Assembly (NCBI RefSeq): GCF_030552895.1
Contig: NZ_CP130649.1
Span: forward strand, 682,001 to 746,000
Direction: 5' to 3'
From: Tatumella ptyseos
GTDB lineage: Bacteria; Pseudomonadota; Gammaproteobacteria; Enterobacterales; Enterobacteriaceae
Length of the DNA stretch: 64,000 nucleotides
In this document: piece after piece, positions 16,911-24,908 of the stretch
Layout of the letters: every line of letters starts with the position of its first letter
How positions within the stretch are numbered: the stretch's first letter is position 1
Notes under the pieces: generated by a model
Databases searched by the model: none
What the model was told of the DNA's origin: nothing
Seen by the model: the letters and a program-made list of their open reading frames with translations, nothing else
Program-made: the position numbers and the translations under genes

Positions 16911-17334
16911 TGGTGGCAGTGTTCAGCGAGCCATCCAAGCGGCGACCGCAGCAGTACAGGGCCTTGCCGGCGGGGATATTAGCGGAGCATTAGCCGGCGG
17001 AGCCGCCCCCTATATTGCTAATGTTATTGGCCAAAGTAGTCTCGATACCTTCGGCAAGCAGTTAGCGCATGCGACGGTGAATGCGGCGCTGGCTGCGGCA
17101 CAGGGTAAGGATCCTTTAGCCATGGCAGCTGGGGCCAGCAGTGCAGAGCTAGTAGGGATTATCGCCAGCCAAGTTTATGGCCTTGAGGTTAATGAGCTTA
17201 GCGAGGATAAGAAGCAGACGGTCAGCGCCCTAGCAACCCTTGCCGCCGGTTTGGCTGCAGGCTTAGTTGGGGGCGATACTGAGAGTACGTTAGCAGGGAT
17301 GCAGGCGGGGAAGGTGACGGTTGAGAATAATTAT
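16911..17334 (+). repeat. Pre-toxin repeat, copy C (long)
   Basis: Full 424-base counterpart of cdiA 12969-13392 at constant offset 3942, ending at the VENNY codons. Differences are scattered single bases (for example GCGGGCGGATCAGCT versus GCCGGCGGAGCCGCC). Confidence 0.92.
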
Positions 17335-18045
17335 CTGAGTGATAAGGATATAAAAACTTTCACTGAGAAATATACTGCCGCGAAAACAGATTCTGAGAAA
17401 GAGCAGCTTTTGGCAGACCTGAAAAAACAGGACGCAGAAAAGCAGAGGCAGGCATTATCTACGGGGATCTCAATAGCCGATCAGAAAGTTGCTCTGGCAG
17501 ATCTTAAAGCGCTTGCTGCCTCATTAGAATGTACCGCTCAATGCCAGGAACTGGCGGCTTATTCCATATCAGAACTGGAACCGGTAGTAAACAACACGCA
17601 ACTGCACGAAAATAATATCAAGAAAGGAATATTGGCTTCAGTAATTATTGCGTTGACAGTGGATAAACCTGTCAGCAATAACTCAGCGCCAGGTTTGTCT
17701 TCTTTGACGAAAGAGCAGCAACAGTTAATTAATAATGCAGAATACATTACAACAGCCAAGGGAATACAGAATCCATTCCCGCGTGATTTGAATGAAAAGG
17801 TTCTGTGGAATGGAGTTAAGGCTAATCCATCTGCTGGAGAGGTACTCAAGGGAATGAATAAAGATCCCCGCTTCCCTGTATCAGCGGGATTCCAGAAAAT
17901 GCAGGTTACTCATGAATTACCTGATGGCTCTAATATCACAATACATTATCAATACAACTCAAATACGGGAAAGGCTTATGATATGAAAATGGTGACGCCG
18001 CAAGCTAATCCATTGCAGCCAGGTCCATCGTTAAAGGGAAAATAA
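16912..18045 (+). CDS. Orphan CdiA pre-toxin plus toxin cassette 4, homologue of the expressed tip
   Basis: An open frame from [12 protein letters not shown] through the pre-toxin to [14 protein letters not shown] (valine codon 17320) and a 241-residue tip. No ATG start or ribosome site lies at its beginning; a GTG at 17077 is internal to the repeat. The tip aligns along its whole length with the cdiA tip. It shares the entry region ([13 protein letters not shown]), [20 protein letters not shown] and [16 protein letters not shown]. Divergence lies mainly in the linker and the extreme end. It is therefore a silent allele of the same toxin class. The activity is unknown; a conserved HYQYN...KAYDM end is the probable catalytic or core region. 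Confidence 0.8.
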   Translation, partial: GGSVQRAIQAATAAVQGLAGGDISGALAGGAAPYIANVIGQSSLDTFGKQLAHATVNAALAAAQGKDPLAMAAGASSAELVGIIASQVYGLEVNELSEDKKQTVSALATLAAGLAAGLVGGDTESTLAGMQAGKVTVENNYLSDKDIKTFTEKYTAAKTDSEKEQLLADLKKQDAEKQRQALSTGISIADQKVALADLKALAASLECTAQCQELAAYSISELEPVVNNTQLHENNIKKGILASVIIALTVDKPVSNNSAPGLSSLTKEQQQLINNAEYITTAKGIQNPFPRDLNEKVLWNGVKANPSAGEVLKGMNKDPRFPVSAGFQKMQVTHELPDGSNITIHYQYNSNTGKAYDMKMVTPQANPLQPGPSLKGK

Positions 18046-18353
18046 TGAAAATACAAAATAATAGTTCTGAGAAAATCATTGATGTTTATGCTGTTTATTG
18101 GAGCCATGGAGAAACTTATTTCTACGGTTTTTCAAAGGGATATAATGGACTTCTTGCTTATAAAGCAAGTGATGTGAAGATCATTGATCCAGCGTTATCT
18201 GGTGATTTTATATTTTTTGAGGGCGGAATTTTCTATAAGCCACTAATAGATGAAAAACTTCTTGATGATCTACTTGAATATGATGAATGCGCTTATAACA
18301 GATTCCTTGAGATCCTGAAAGTTGAAGGTAGAGTAGATCCAGATTATTATTAA
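18045..18353 (+). CDS. Orphan CDI immunity protein 4, homologue of cdiI
   Basis: 102 residues, acidic and soluble. The ATG overlaps the cassette-4 stop (TAATG) with AAAGGGA upstream. It is clearly related to the first cdiI product (YWSHGETYFYGFSKGYNGLLAY versus YWIGGKTYFYGLSKGYNGLLAY, and the LIDEKLLDDL segment), with extra residues at both ends. It should neutralise the cassette-4 tip and may or may not cross-protect against the expressed tip. Confidence 0.8.
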   Translation: MKIQNNSSEKIIDVYAVYWSHGETYFYGFSKGYNGLLAYKASDVKIIDPALSGDFIFFEGGIFYKPLIDEKLLDDLLEYDECAYNRFLEILKVEGRVDPDYY

Positions 18354-18685
18354 CCTTTAACGACCCCAGCCAATCGAGCCGGAATATTTTGACTCACCGC
18401 TTATTCCTCAGCCAGCCGGATGATCAACTCCCCCTGCTCACACAGCATTGCGAGGAATAACGGTAATGACAGCGATTAATGCGCTGTTACACTGAACGGG
18501 GGCAAGGCAATCGCAACGGCCGGGCGATAGCCTGCGTGCGAGGGCAAAACTATAAAGATACGGCGTCTAAGAGTATTTTTAAATAACGCTATAAAATGCT
18601 TAAAAATTGATACATTTAGTAAACTGATAGCGAATCTGATGAAAGCTCTAATTATTGGTGATACGGGTGGGGCTTGTCCAAACAC
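18354..18685. other. Intergenic region after the CDI array
   Basis: It starts with a degenerate relative of the cassette hairpin (18362-18385, CCCCAGCCAATCGAGCCGGA). No convincing gene is seen. A 69-codon minus-strand frame has no ribosome site. Confidence 0.4.
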
Positions 18686-18707
18686 AAAGCCAGAATATTC
18701 TGGCTTT
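18686..18707 (-). terminator. Palindromic terminator after rpmE2-rpmJ2
   Basis: A 22-base perfect palindrome, arms AAAGCCAGAAT / ATTCTGGCTTT, lies 15 bases beyond the rpmJ2 stop on the minus strand, followed by a T-containing tract. It may also stop transcription coming from the CDI side. Confidence 0.75.
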
Positions 18708-18721
18708 AGTCATTTAAAAAC

Positions 18722-18862
18722 CTAACGTTTTTTCTTAGTACCTTGAACGGCTTTAAAACGCGGGTTGCTTTTACAAATCACAAATACGCGACCATGCCGA
18801 CGGACGATCTTGCAATCAGGGTGACGCTGCTTTGCCGATTTCAGTGAGCTGAGGACTTTCAT
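18722..18862 (-). CDS. rpmJ2: Ribosomal protein L36, zinc-free paralogue (YkgO type)
   Basis: 46 residues, very basic ([18 protein letters not shown]... [14 protein letters not shown]...KKKR), almost the same as E. coli YkgO. It lacks the C-x2-C/C-x4-H zinc site of ordinary L36, so it can replace zinc-bound L36 under zinc starvation. The ATG overlaps the rpmE2 stop (ATGA). The pair is an operon downstream of a Zur-box palindrome. Confidence 0.95.
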   Translation of the reverse strand: MKVLSSLKSAKQRHPDCKIVRRHGRVFVICKSNPRFKAVQGTKKKR

Positions 18863-19128
18863 TCTTTTTCCTTTTTGGTGTGTTCAAAAAAACGACCGAA
18901 GCGTTGTGCAAAGCGTGCAGCACTGCCTTCTTTGGCAAACTCTTTCTGCTTACCGGTATAGAAAGGGTGCGAATGGGCAGAGACGTCTAACGTGACGTAA
19001 GGATAAATTTCGCCTTGATATTCGACAGTACGGTCGGTTTTGATCGTCGATCCAATCACCATATAGTGATCAGCGCCTAAATCGTGGAATACCACTTGAC
19101 GATAAGTCGGGTGAATAGAGGGTTTCAT
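18859..19128 (-). CDS. rpmE2: Ribosomal protein L31 type B (YkgM type)
   Basis: 89 residues with the type-B L31 pattern ([41 protein letters not shown]). It lacks the zinc-ribbon cysteines of standard L31 and serves as the zinc-independent substitute in the 50S subunit. Length matches the family (about 87). It is first in the operon with rpmJ2. The Zur-like site at 19145-19163 is just upstream of the start, implying induction when zinc is low. Confidence 0.95.
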   Translation of the reverse strand: MKPSIHPTYRQVVFHDLGADHYMVIGSTIKTDRTVEYQGEIYPYVTLDVSAHSHPFYTGKQKEFAKEGSAARFAQRFGRFFEHTKKEKE

Positions 19129-19144
19129 TCTCGCTGCTAAATGT

Positions 19145-19163
19145 AATGTTATAATATAACAAT
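19145..19163 (-). promoter_or_regulatory. Probable Zur operator of rpmE2-rpmJ2
   Basis: AATGTTATAATATAACAAT: a 19-base near-perfect palindrome (one mismatch besides the centre) 16 bases before the rpmE2 start. It fits the known enterobacterial Zur box pattern AATGTTATA-N-TATAACATT. Confidence 0.82.
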
Positions 19164-19214
19164 AAAGGATCTTCAGGAGCGGTGCAAGTCTCTTCGCTCA
19201 CTATGATCAGATGA

Positions 19215-20135
19215 TTAGGTTAGCGCCTGCTCGATGCGTTGCTGCAACCTGGCACTGGTTATCCTTAAATAGTGGCTGAACATACTGCGAGCGGCAGAGT
19301 CAGGGCGATGGCGAGGGGTCACCACACTGACGGTAAACGGGACCGAAACACTAAATCGCCGCATCACTACGTTGTGGGGTAAGTAATCGATAGCGGTTAG
19401 CGGATTGATGATCGACACCCCACAACCTTGTCCAACCATGGCACAAACAGAGGCTGCACTATGAGTTTCAAGGGCAAGACGACGCGAGACCTCTTCCGTT
19501 TGGAACAGTGAATCAAGTAATTGTCGATAGCTATCGGTGCGCGACAGACTAATAAAGGGTAACTCACTAAAGTCTTGAGGAGTGAGCACCTTACGCGAAG
19601 CTAAAGGATGGTTGCTGGGCAGCACACAGACTTCATCGACTGTCAGTAAATGATCAATTTCACATCCTTCAGGAACAGATTGTGTCTCAGTAATCCCAAG
19701 GTCAAAACGTTGTGCCGTCAACCACTCTTCCAGTAAGGGCGATTCCTGCGGGGTGATAGTCATATTCGCGGCTGGGTAGTCGCGTAAATAGTCTGCGCAA
19801 GCCTGAGGCAGGAGTGATTGTGAAAAAGCGGGTAAGCAGGCGATGGTGATTTCCGATTGGTCGAACTGGGCCAAACTGGCGGCGGTTTCTTGGATACGCT
19901 GACGGCCGTACCAACTACGCTGAACCTCCTCAAATAATCGGAAACCTTGCTGAGTCGGGTGTAGGCGCCCTTGGCTACGGCGAAATAAGGGCACCGTGAG
20001 CTGCTGTTCAAGACGCGCTAATTCTCGGCTTAAGGTTGGCTGAGAGGTGCGTAGTAAGGCGGCCGCACTGGTCAGGGTGCCTTGAGTCATCACCGCATGG
20101 AAGATTTCGATTTGTCGCCAGCTTAAAGGGGTCAT
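19215..20135 (-). CDS. lysR: LysR, transcriptional activator of lysA
   Basis: 306 residues. It is the LysR-type regulator that activates lysA in response to diaminopimelate and is repressed by lysine. The N-terminal helix-turn-helix (LTSAAALLRTSQPTLSRELARLE) is followed by the effector domain with segments nearly the same as E. coli LysR (LPAFSQSLLPQ, ITPQESPLLEEWL, ISLSRTDSYRQLLD, ETHSAASVCAMVGQG). It is divergent from lysA across 109 bases, the standard arrangement, so both promoters and the LysR site lie there. The ATG at 20135 is preferred over the GTG one codon earlier. Confidence 0.95.
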   Translation of the reverse strand: MTPLSWRQIEIFHAVMTQGTLTSAAALLRTSQPTLSRELARLEQQLTVPLFRRSQGRLHPTQQGFRLFEEVQRSWYGRQRIQETAASLAQFDQSEITIACLPAFSQSLLPQACADYLRDYPAANMTITPQESPLLEEWLTAQRFDLGITETQSVPEGCEIDHLLTVDEVCVLPSNHPLASRKVLTPQDFSELPFISLSRTDSYRQLLDSLFQTEEVSRRLALETHSAASVCAMVGQGCGVSIINPLTAIDYLPHNVVMRRFSVSVPFTVSVVTPRHRPDSAARSMFSHYLRITSARLQQRIEQALT

Positions 20136-20244
20136 CACACTTCTCGTTATCGCTATATCAAAAATGAATAGAGTATCGATTAAATGATATTTTTCAATAT
20201 AGAAAGAGTATGGCTTACTAAGACCCTAGCTTAAGGAGAATAGT

Positions 20245-21516
20245 ATGCCGACCCCGATCACTGATACCGCAACTGCTTTACACCAGACTCAACTGTTGGC
20301 TTTAGCTCAACACTATCAAGGGCCTTACTGGGCCTATGATGCCGAAATTATTCGCCAACAAATCGCTAAGTTACGCCAGTTTGATGTGATTCGTTTTGCG
20401 CAGAAGTCTTGCTCAAATACCCATATCTTGCGTCTAATGCGAGAGGAAGGGGTTAAGGTTGACTCGGTATCGGTTGGGGAATTGACCCGTGCGCTGCAGG
20501 CAGGCTATCAACCGCAGGGCAACGATATTGTCTATACCGCTGATCTGCTTGATCGGGAAGGCTTGGCTCGGGTCGTCGAACTTAAGGTTACGGTCAACAC
20601 CGGTTCTATTGATATGCTTAAGCAATTAGCGGACTTATCGCCGGGACATCGGGTCTGGTTGCGTATTAACCCTGGTTTTGGGCATGGACACAGTCAGAAA
20701 ACCAATACCGGTGGTGAGAACAGTAAGCATGGTATTTGGTACCAACAATTACCGGATGCTTTAGCCGTGATTCAGCAGGCCGGTTTGCAGCTTGAAGGCC
20801 TACATATGCATATTGGCTCGGGAGTTGATTATCAACATCTGCAACAAGTCTGTGATGCAATGGTCGACCAAGTGCTAAGCAGTGGTTGTGATTTGCAGGC
20901 AATCTCGGCAGGTGGCGGGTTATCGACGCCTTATACCTTTGAGGATCAAGAGATCGATCCTGCCCATTACTTCTCGTTATGGGATCAGGCTCGTCAACGT
21001 ATTGCGGCACACCTTGGCCATGCAGTGACCCTTGAGATCGAACCTGGACGCTTCCTTGTCGCCCAATCTGGGGTACTAGTCAGTGAAGTGCGTGGCATCA
21101 AATGGATGGGGAACCGTCATTTCACCTTAGTCGATGCGGGTTTTAGCGATCTTATGCGTCCAGCAATGTACGGCAGCTATCATCATATTTCGGTGATGCC
21201 TGCTAATGGCAGTGACGCGAGTGAGCGGCCTCATCAGCAGACGCTGGTGGCCGGACCGCTCTGTGAATCAGGTGATGTATTTACTCAGCTGGCGGGCGGG
21301 GAGGTTGAACCGCGTGACCTGCCACAAGCCCAAGTGGGGGACTATCTTGTCTTTCATGACACCGGCGCTTATGGGGCGTCTATGTCCTCGAATTACAATA
21401 GCCGCCCCTTAATTCCTGAGGTCTTGCTGGATCAAGGGCGTGCTATCGAGATCCGTCGTCGCCAAACGCTGGACGAGCTACTCGCGCTTGAGGAAGCTCT
21501 GCCCCTAAACGGCTAA
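20245..21516 (+). CDS. lysA: Diaminopimelate decarboxylase
   Basis: Decarboxylates meso-diaminopimelate to L-lysine, the last step of lysine synthesis (PLP enzyme, cytoplasm). 423 residues against 420 in E. coli. Visible are the PLP lysine K54 in FAQKSCSN, the barrel motifs LHMHIGSGVDY, ISAGGGLS and EIEPGRFLV, and the C-terminal active-site GPLCESGDVF and HDTGAYGASMSSNYN. AAGGAG precedes the ATG. It is controlled by divergent lysR. It converges on galR with 10 bases between stop codons, and no obvious terminator fits there. Confidence 0.97.
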   Translation: MPTPITDTATALHQTQLLALAQHYQGPYWAYDAEIIRQQIAKLRQFDVIRFAQKSCSNTHILRLMREEGVKVDSVSVGELTRALQAGYQPQGNDIVYTADLLDREGLARVVELKVTVNTGSIDMLKQLADLSPGHRVWLRINPGFGHGHSQKTNTGGENSKHGIWYQQLPDALAVIQQAGLQLEGLHMHIGSGVDYQHLQQVCDAMVDQVLSSGCDLQAISAGGGLSTPYTFEDQEIDPAHYFSLWDQARQRIAAHLGHAVTLEIEPGRFLVAQSGVLVSEVRGIKWMGNRHFTLVDAGFSDLMRPAMYGSYHHISVMPANGSDASERPHQQTLVAGPLCESGDVFTQLAGGEVEPRDLPQAQVGDYLVFHDTGAYGASMSSNYNSRPLIPEVLLDQGRAIEIRRRQTLDELLALEEALPLNG

Positions 21517-21526
21517 GCGCGAATGG

Positions 21527-22534
21527 CTACAGCTCTTCTAAGCGCGCTACCGAATGGCGAATAACTAAGGTCGGTTGGAAAAGATGTGTCACTGGCGGTG
21601 GCGCTAAACCATTTCCTAAGGCTAGCGCGAGATGGGCTGCCTGCTGTGCCATCGCGACGACAGGGTAACGAACCGTTGTCAGACGTGGGCGGACATAGCG
21701 AGAGACGTGGACATCGTCAAAGCCTATCATCGAGATCTGTTCTGGTACCTGTAAACCGTTGTCGGTCAAGGCTGCTAGCGCCCCCGCAGCCATTGAATCA
21801 TTATAGCAAGCGACCGCAGTAAAACCTCGGCCCTGCGCTAACAGGGAAACCATCGCTTGCTCACCGCCATGCTCATCCGGCTCTCCATAGGCAATAAATT
21901 CACTCTGCGGGATCAATCCATGATCTCGTAACGCATCGTGATAACCTGCAAGTCGTTCTTTCGCATCAGAAATCGTATGGGTAGAACAGATATAGGCGAT
22001 TTTCTGATGACCTTGGCTGATCAGGTGGCGGGTCGCTAACCAACTACCATAACGATTGTCGAGGGCGATACAACGCGACTCGAACCCCTTTACCACCCGG
22101 TTATTAACCACCATGCCAGGTATTTGACGCATAATCGCTTGCAGATCGTCATCACTGATCATCTTGGCATGAACGACCAAACTTTGGCATTGGTGGCGGA
22201 TGAGTTGCTCGATGGCTAATTTTTCTTGCGAAGCGCGGTGATAGCCGTTACCAATCAATAAGAAGTTGCCGGTCTGAATCGCGACTTGGTCTACTGCCTT
22301 CACCATCGCCCCGAAGAAGGGATCGGAGACATCGTTGACCAGAAGACCTAATGTCGCGGTGGATTGCTGGGCAAGGGCGCGGGCATTGGCGTTAGGAATA
22401 TAATTTAGCTGCGCCATCGCCTCAGCCACCACTTTTTGTGAGTGAGTACTAGCTTTAGGGGATTGATTGAGGACTCGCGACACTGTTGCGACGGAAACCC
22501 CCGCTAATCGGGCAACGTCCTTAATAGTGGCCAT
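21527..22534 (-). CDS. galR: GalR, LacI-family galactose repressor
   Basis: 335 residues: LacI-type helix-turn-helix at the N-terminus (MATIKDVARLAGVSVATVSRVLN), hinge helix (NANARALAQQ), then the periplasmic-binding-like domain that binds galactose. Its position beside lysA and its sequence match E. coli GalR, which represses the gal regulon. A CG-centred palindrome at 22549-22564 just upstream suggests autoregulation. A paralogue such as GalS cannot be fully excluded by reading, but synteny favours GalR. Confidence 0.92.
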   Translation of the reverse strand: MATIKDVARLAGVSVATVSRVLNQSPKASTHSQKVVAEAMAQLNYIPNANARALAQQSTATLGLLVNDVSDPFFGAMVKAVDQVAIQTGNFLLIGNGYHRASQEKLAIEQLIRHQCQSLVVHAKMISDDDLQAIMRQIPGMVVNNRVVKGFESRCIALDNRYGSWLATRHLISQGHQKIAYICSTHTISDAKERLAGYHDALRDHGLIPQSEFIAYGEPDEHGGEQAMVSLLAQGRGFTAVACYNDSMAAGALAALTDNGLQVPEQISMIGFDDVHVSRYVRPRLTTVRYPVVAMAQQAAHLALALGNGLAPPPVTHLFQPTLVIRHSVARLEEL

Positions 22535-22548
22535 AATAATACTTCCAG

Positions 22549-22564
22549 GGTAAACGTTTACACC
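22549..22564 (-). promoter_or_regulatory. GalR/LacI-family operator upstream of galR
   Basis: GGTAAACGTTTACACC contains the 12-base palindrome GTAAACGTTTAC centred on CG, the half-site pattern of GalR/GalS/PurR operators. It sits 15 bases before the galR start, as expected for self-repression. Confidence 0.75.
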
Positions 22565-22749
22565 ACCTTATGGTACGCCAAACCTCCGACGCTGTAACCT
22601 CGACAAATGCCGCTCAGATCTCAGTTTTGCGCTAAAGTCCAAACAATTAGCATGAAAACGTTACGATACTTATTGTTAGTTACATTTTGCGGGGTTCTGT
22701 TGCGTTTTAAGGCTGGCGGTTTGTTGTGGGGTTTCAGTAAAGTAACTCT

Positions 22750-22821
22750 CCCAGAGGTATTAATCGGTGAACATCTATCCATGGATTACACCAGCCTGCG
22801 CATCAGCGCAGGTTTTTTTTT
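22750..22821 (+). ncRNA. omrB: OmrA/OmrB-family Hfq-dependent small RNA
   Basis: The 5' end CCCAGAGGTATTAATCGGTG is the conserved seed region of E. coli OmrA/OmrB (CCCAGAGGTATTGAT...). The 3' part TTACACCAGCCTGCGCATCA, then GCGCAGG and nine T's, is the characteristic terminator stem (CCTGCGC/GCGCAGG). Length is about 72 nt. In E. coli the two tandem copies lie between aas and galR, the same neighbourhood. Only one copy is seen here, and its middle part resembles OmrB more. OmrA/B are activated by OmpR and repress outer-membrane proteins (CirA, FecA, FepA, OmpT), curli regulator CsgD and ompR itself. The GTTACATTTTGC segment upstream could be an OmpR site, which is tentative. Confidence 0.93.
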
Positions 22822-22973
22822 CACTAAAATAACCCTTAACCATTACTTTTCAATAAGTTACTAAATTTCTCATAATCCAATTACGAACTGAAACACAGTT
22901 TTCAGTCCGGATAATCCCTTTTTAAGGTAAACTATCGATAAATTTATCTTTATTGTAAACCTATCGGACTGCT

Positions 22974-24707
22974 ATGCCCCGGATGAAAAAGAAAACAGGA
23001 AAAGACTCAGCTAAATCGCCCTTTAACTCATTTCGATTTCGTCTGGTCTGCCTCGGGGTCGTGGCCTGCTTAGGGTTATTGTTGTTACGCGTCGGCGATC
23101 TGCAATTGGTCGACCAACCGATGCTGGAGCACGAGGCTGATCAGCGCTCTCTACGTACGGTTACCTTGCCAACTAATCGTGGAACCTTATTAGACCGTAA
23201 CGGTGAAACCGTTGCCTTAAGCGTCCCGTCACGCGATATTATCGCCGACCCGTTAAAAATCCTTGAAGCGAATCCTAATTTTTATAGCCCGAAATGGGCT
23301 TATCTGGCTAATGCCTTAAATATGCGTCCGGAGCAGTTGGCTAATTTAATTATGGCCAACGCTAAAAAACGCTTTCTCTATCTGGGGCGTAAAGTTGAAT
23401 TGGGTATCGCCAAAGATATCTCCAGCTTACATTTGCAGGGGCTGACCTCAGTCTATGACGACAGCCGTTATTACCCGATGGCGGAGGCCGCCGCACCGCT
23501 GATTGGTATTGTCGGTGCCGATAATAAAGGCCTGAATGGTTTAGAGCATAGTTTTGATACCTTATTACAAGGTGTTCCGGGTAAAGAGAAATATCGCCAA
23601 GACCGCCACGGGAATATTATCTCCATGCTCAGCTATCAGCCGCCAACTCAGCCGCCGACAGTGCAATTGAGTATTGATAAATTTATTCAATACACCATGT
23701 ATTCGAAATTACGTGATGGTGTTGAACTAAATAAGGCGGACTCTGGCGCAGCAGTGATGGTTCGTGTCGATACCGGTGAAGTGTTAGGGATGGCCTCTTA
23801 TCCTTCTTACAACCCCAATAATTACGAGGGGGCGAATGCTGCGCAGATGCGTAATGTGGCGATTAACGATAGTTTTGAACCGGGCTCGACGGTAAAACCC
23901 TTGGTCATCATGGAGGGATTACAGCGCCATCTGGTTCGCCCCGACTCGGTGTTAGATACCATACCTTATCGGGTTGACGGTCATTTAATTCGCGATGTGG
24001 GGCACTGGCCGCGTCTAACCATGACCGGTATTCTTCAAAAATCGAGTGATATCGGCGTGTCGCATATTGCGTTAGCGATGCCTGCAGATGTGTTAGTGAA
24101 CACTTACCGCTCTTTCGGCTTAGGCCGCTCGACGGGCTTAGGGTTGACCGGAGAAAGTGTCGGCTACTTCCCACTGCATCGTCAACGCTGGGCAGATATT
24201 GAACGGGCTACCTTCTCGTTCGGCTACGGCCTACGGGTCACGCCGTTACAAATTGCGCGCGAATACGCGACACTTGGTTCCTTTGGGCTCTATCGTCCAT
24301 TATCGATTACCAAGGTCACGCCACCAGTGGTTGGCACCCGTGTGGCGGACGAAGATGTTGTTCGTAGCGTCGTGCATATGATGGAGAGTGATGCCTTACC
24401 CGGAGGCTCGGGGGTGCGTGCGGCGGTCCCTGGTTATCGGCTTGCCATTAAAACGGGTACCGCCGAGAAGATGGGAAGCAGCGGTAAATATGATGGCGGT
24501 TATATCAACTACACCGCAGGGGTCGCCCCAGCCAGTCATCCGGTAGTCGCCTTAGTCATTATGATTAACCACCCTACTGCAGGCGACCACTTCGGCGGAA
24601 GCGTTGCCGCACCAGTGTTTGGTAATATCATCGGCCCAGTATTGAAACATATGAATATTGCGCCAGATGCCATCTATACCCCGCAAGATCCTCAGGCACA
24701 ACATTAA
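22974..24707 (+). CDS. FtsI/PBP3-like peptidoglycan transpeptidase (extra paralogue)
   Basis: 577 residues, class B penicillin-binding protein very similar to E. coli FtsI: cytoplasmic basic start, one membrane helix (about 22-40), dimerisation domain (TNRGTLLDRNGE), then transpeptidase. The catalytic SxxK is S305-T-V-K308 and KTG is K493-T-G. The second motif reads S357-S-D359 where FtsI has SSN, an Asn-to-Asp change. The normal ftsI lies in the dcw division cluster, which is not in this window, so this is likely an accessory copy comparable in concept to Salmonella PBP3SAL. It is monocistronic with a strong terminator. The start is uncertain because the ribosome site is weak and an ATG lies at 22983. 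Confidence 0.85.
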   Translation: MPRMKKKTGKDSAKSPFNSFRFRLVCLGVVACLGLLLLRVGDLQLVDQPMLEHEADQRSLRTVTLPTNRGTLLDRNGETVALSVPSRDIIADPLKILEANPNFYSPKWAYLANALNMRPEQLANLIMANAKKRFLYLGRKVELGIAKDISSLHLQGLTSVYDDSRYYPMAEAAAPLIGIVGADNKGLNGLEHSFDTLLQGVPGKEKYRQDRHGNIISMLSYQPPTQPPTVQLSIDKFIQYTMYSKLRDGVELNKADSGAAVMVRVDTGEVLGMASYPSYNPNNYEGANAAQMRNVAINDSFEPGSTVKPLVIMEGLQRHLVRPDSVLDTIPYRVDGHLIRDVGHWPRLTMTGILQKSSDIGVSHIALAMPADVLVNTYRSFGLGRSTGLGLTGESVGYFPLHRQRWADIERATFSFGYGLRVTPLQIAREYATLGSFGLYRPLSITKVTPPVVGTRVADEDVVRSVVHMMESDALPGGSGVRAAVPGYRLAIKTGTAEKMGSSGKYDGGYINYTAGVAPASHPVVALVIMINHPTAGDHFGGSVAAPVFGNIIGPVLKHMNIAPDAIYTPQDPQAQH

Positions 24708-24714
24708 GCTGTAT

Positions 24715-24738
24715 AAGGACGGCCAATCGGCCGTCCTT
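24715..24738 (+). terminator. Intrinsic terminator after the FtsI-like gene
   Basis: Perfect ten-base stem AAGGACGGCC / GGCCGTCCTT with loop AATC and a T-rich tail, 8 bases after the stop. Confidence 0.93.
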
Positions 24739-24908
24739 CTCTTTTCTCAGTTCGATGTTTACGCTGGCAGAAATAATTTAACGCCTTCCTTACCAATTTA
24801 TTCTGGCAACTGAGCGACAGCTTGCTAATAATGTAGGTTACTTTGACCTCACTGTTTGCCTCTTCGCGACAGAAGGTTGTTGATGTCTTTTGATGATTAA
24901 GAAGAACC

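Noticed and set aside
22607..22864. 85-codon frame between galR and the FtsI-like gene
   Set aside because: It runs through the Omr-type sRNA and its terminator; the amino-acid sequence is of no recognisable kind.
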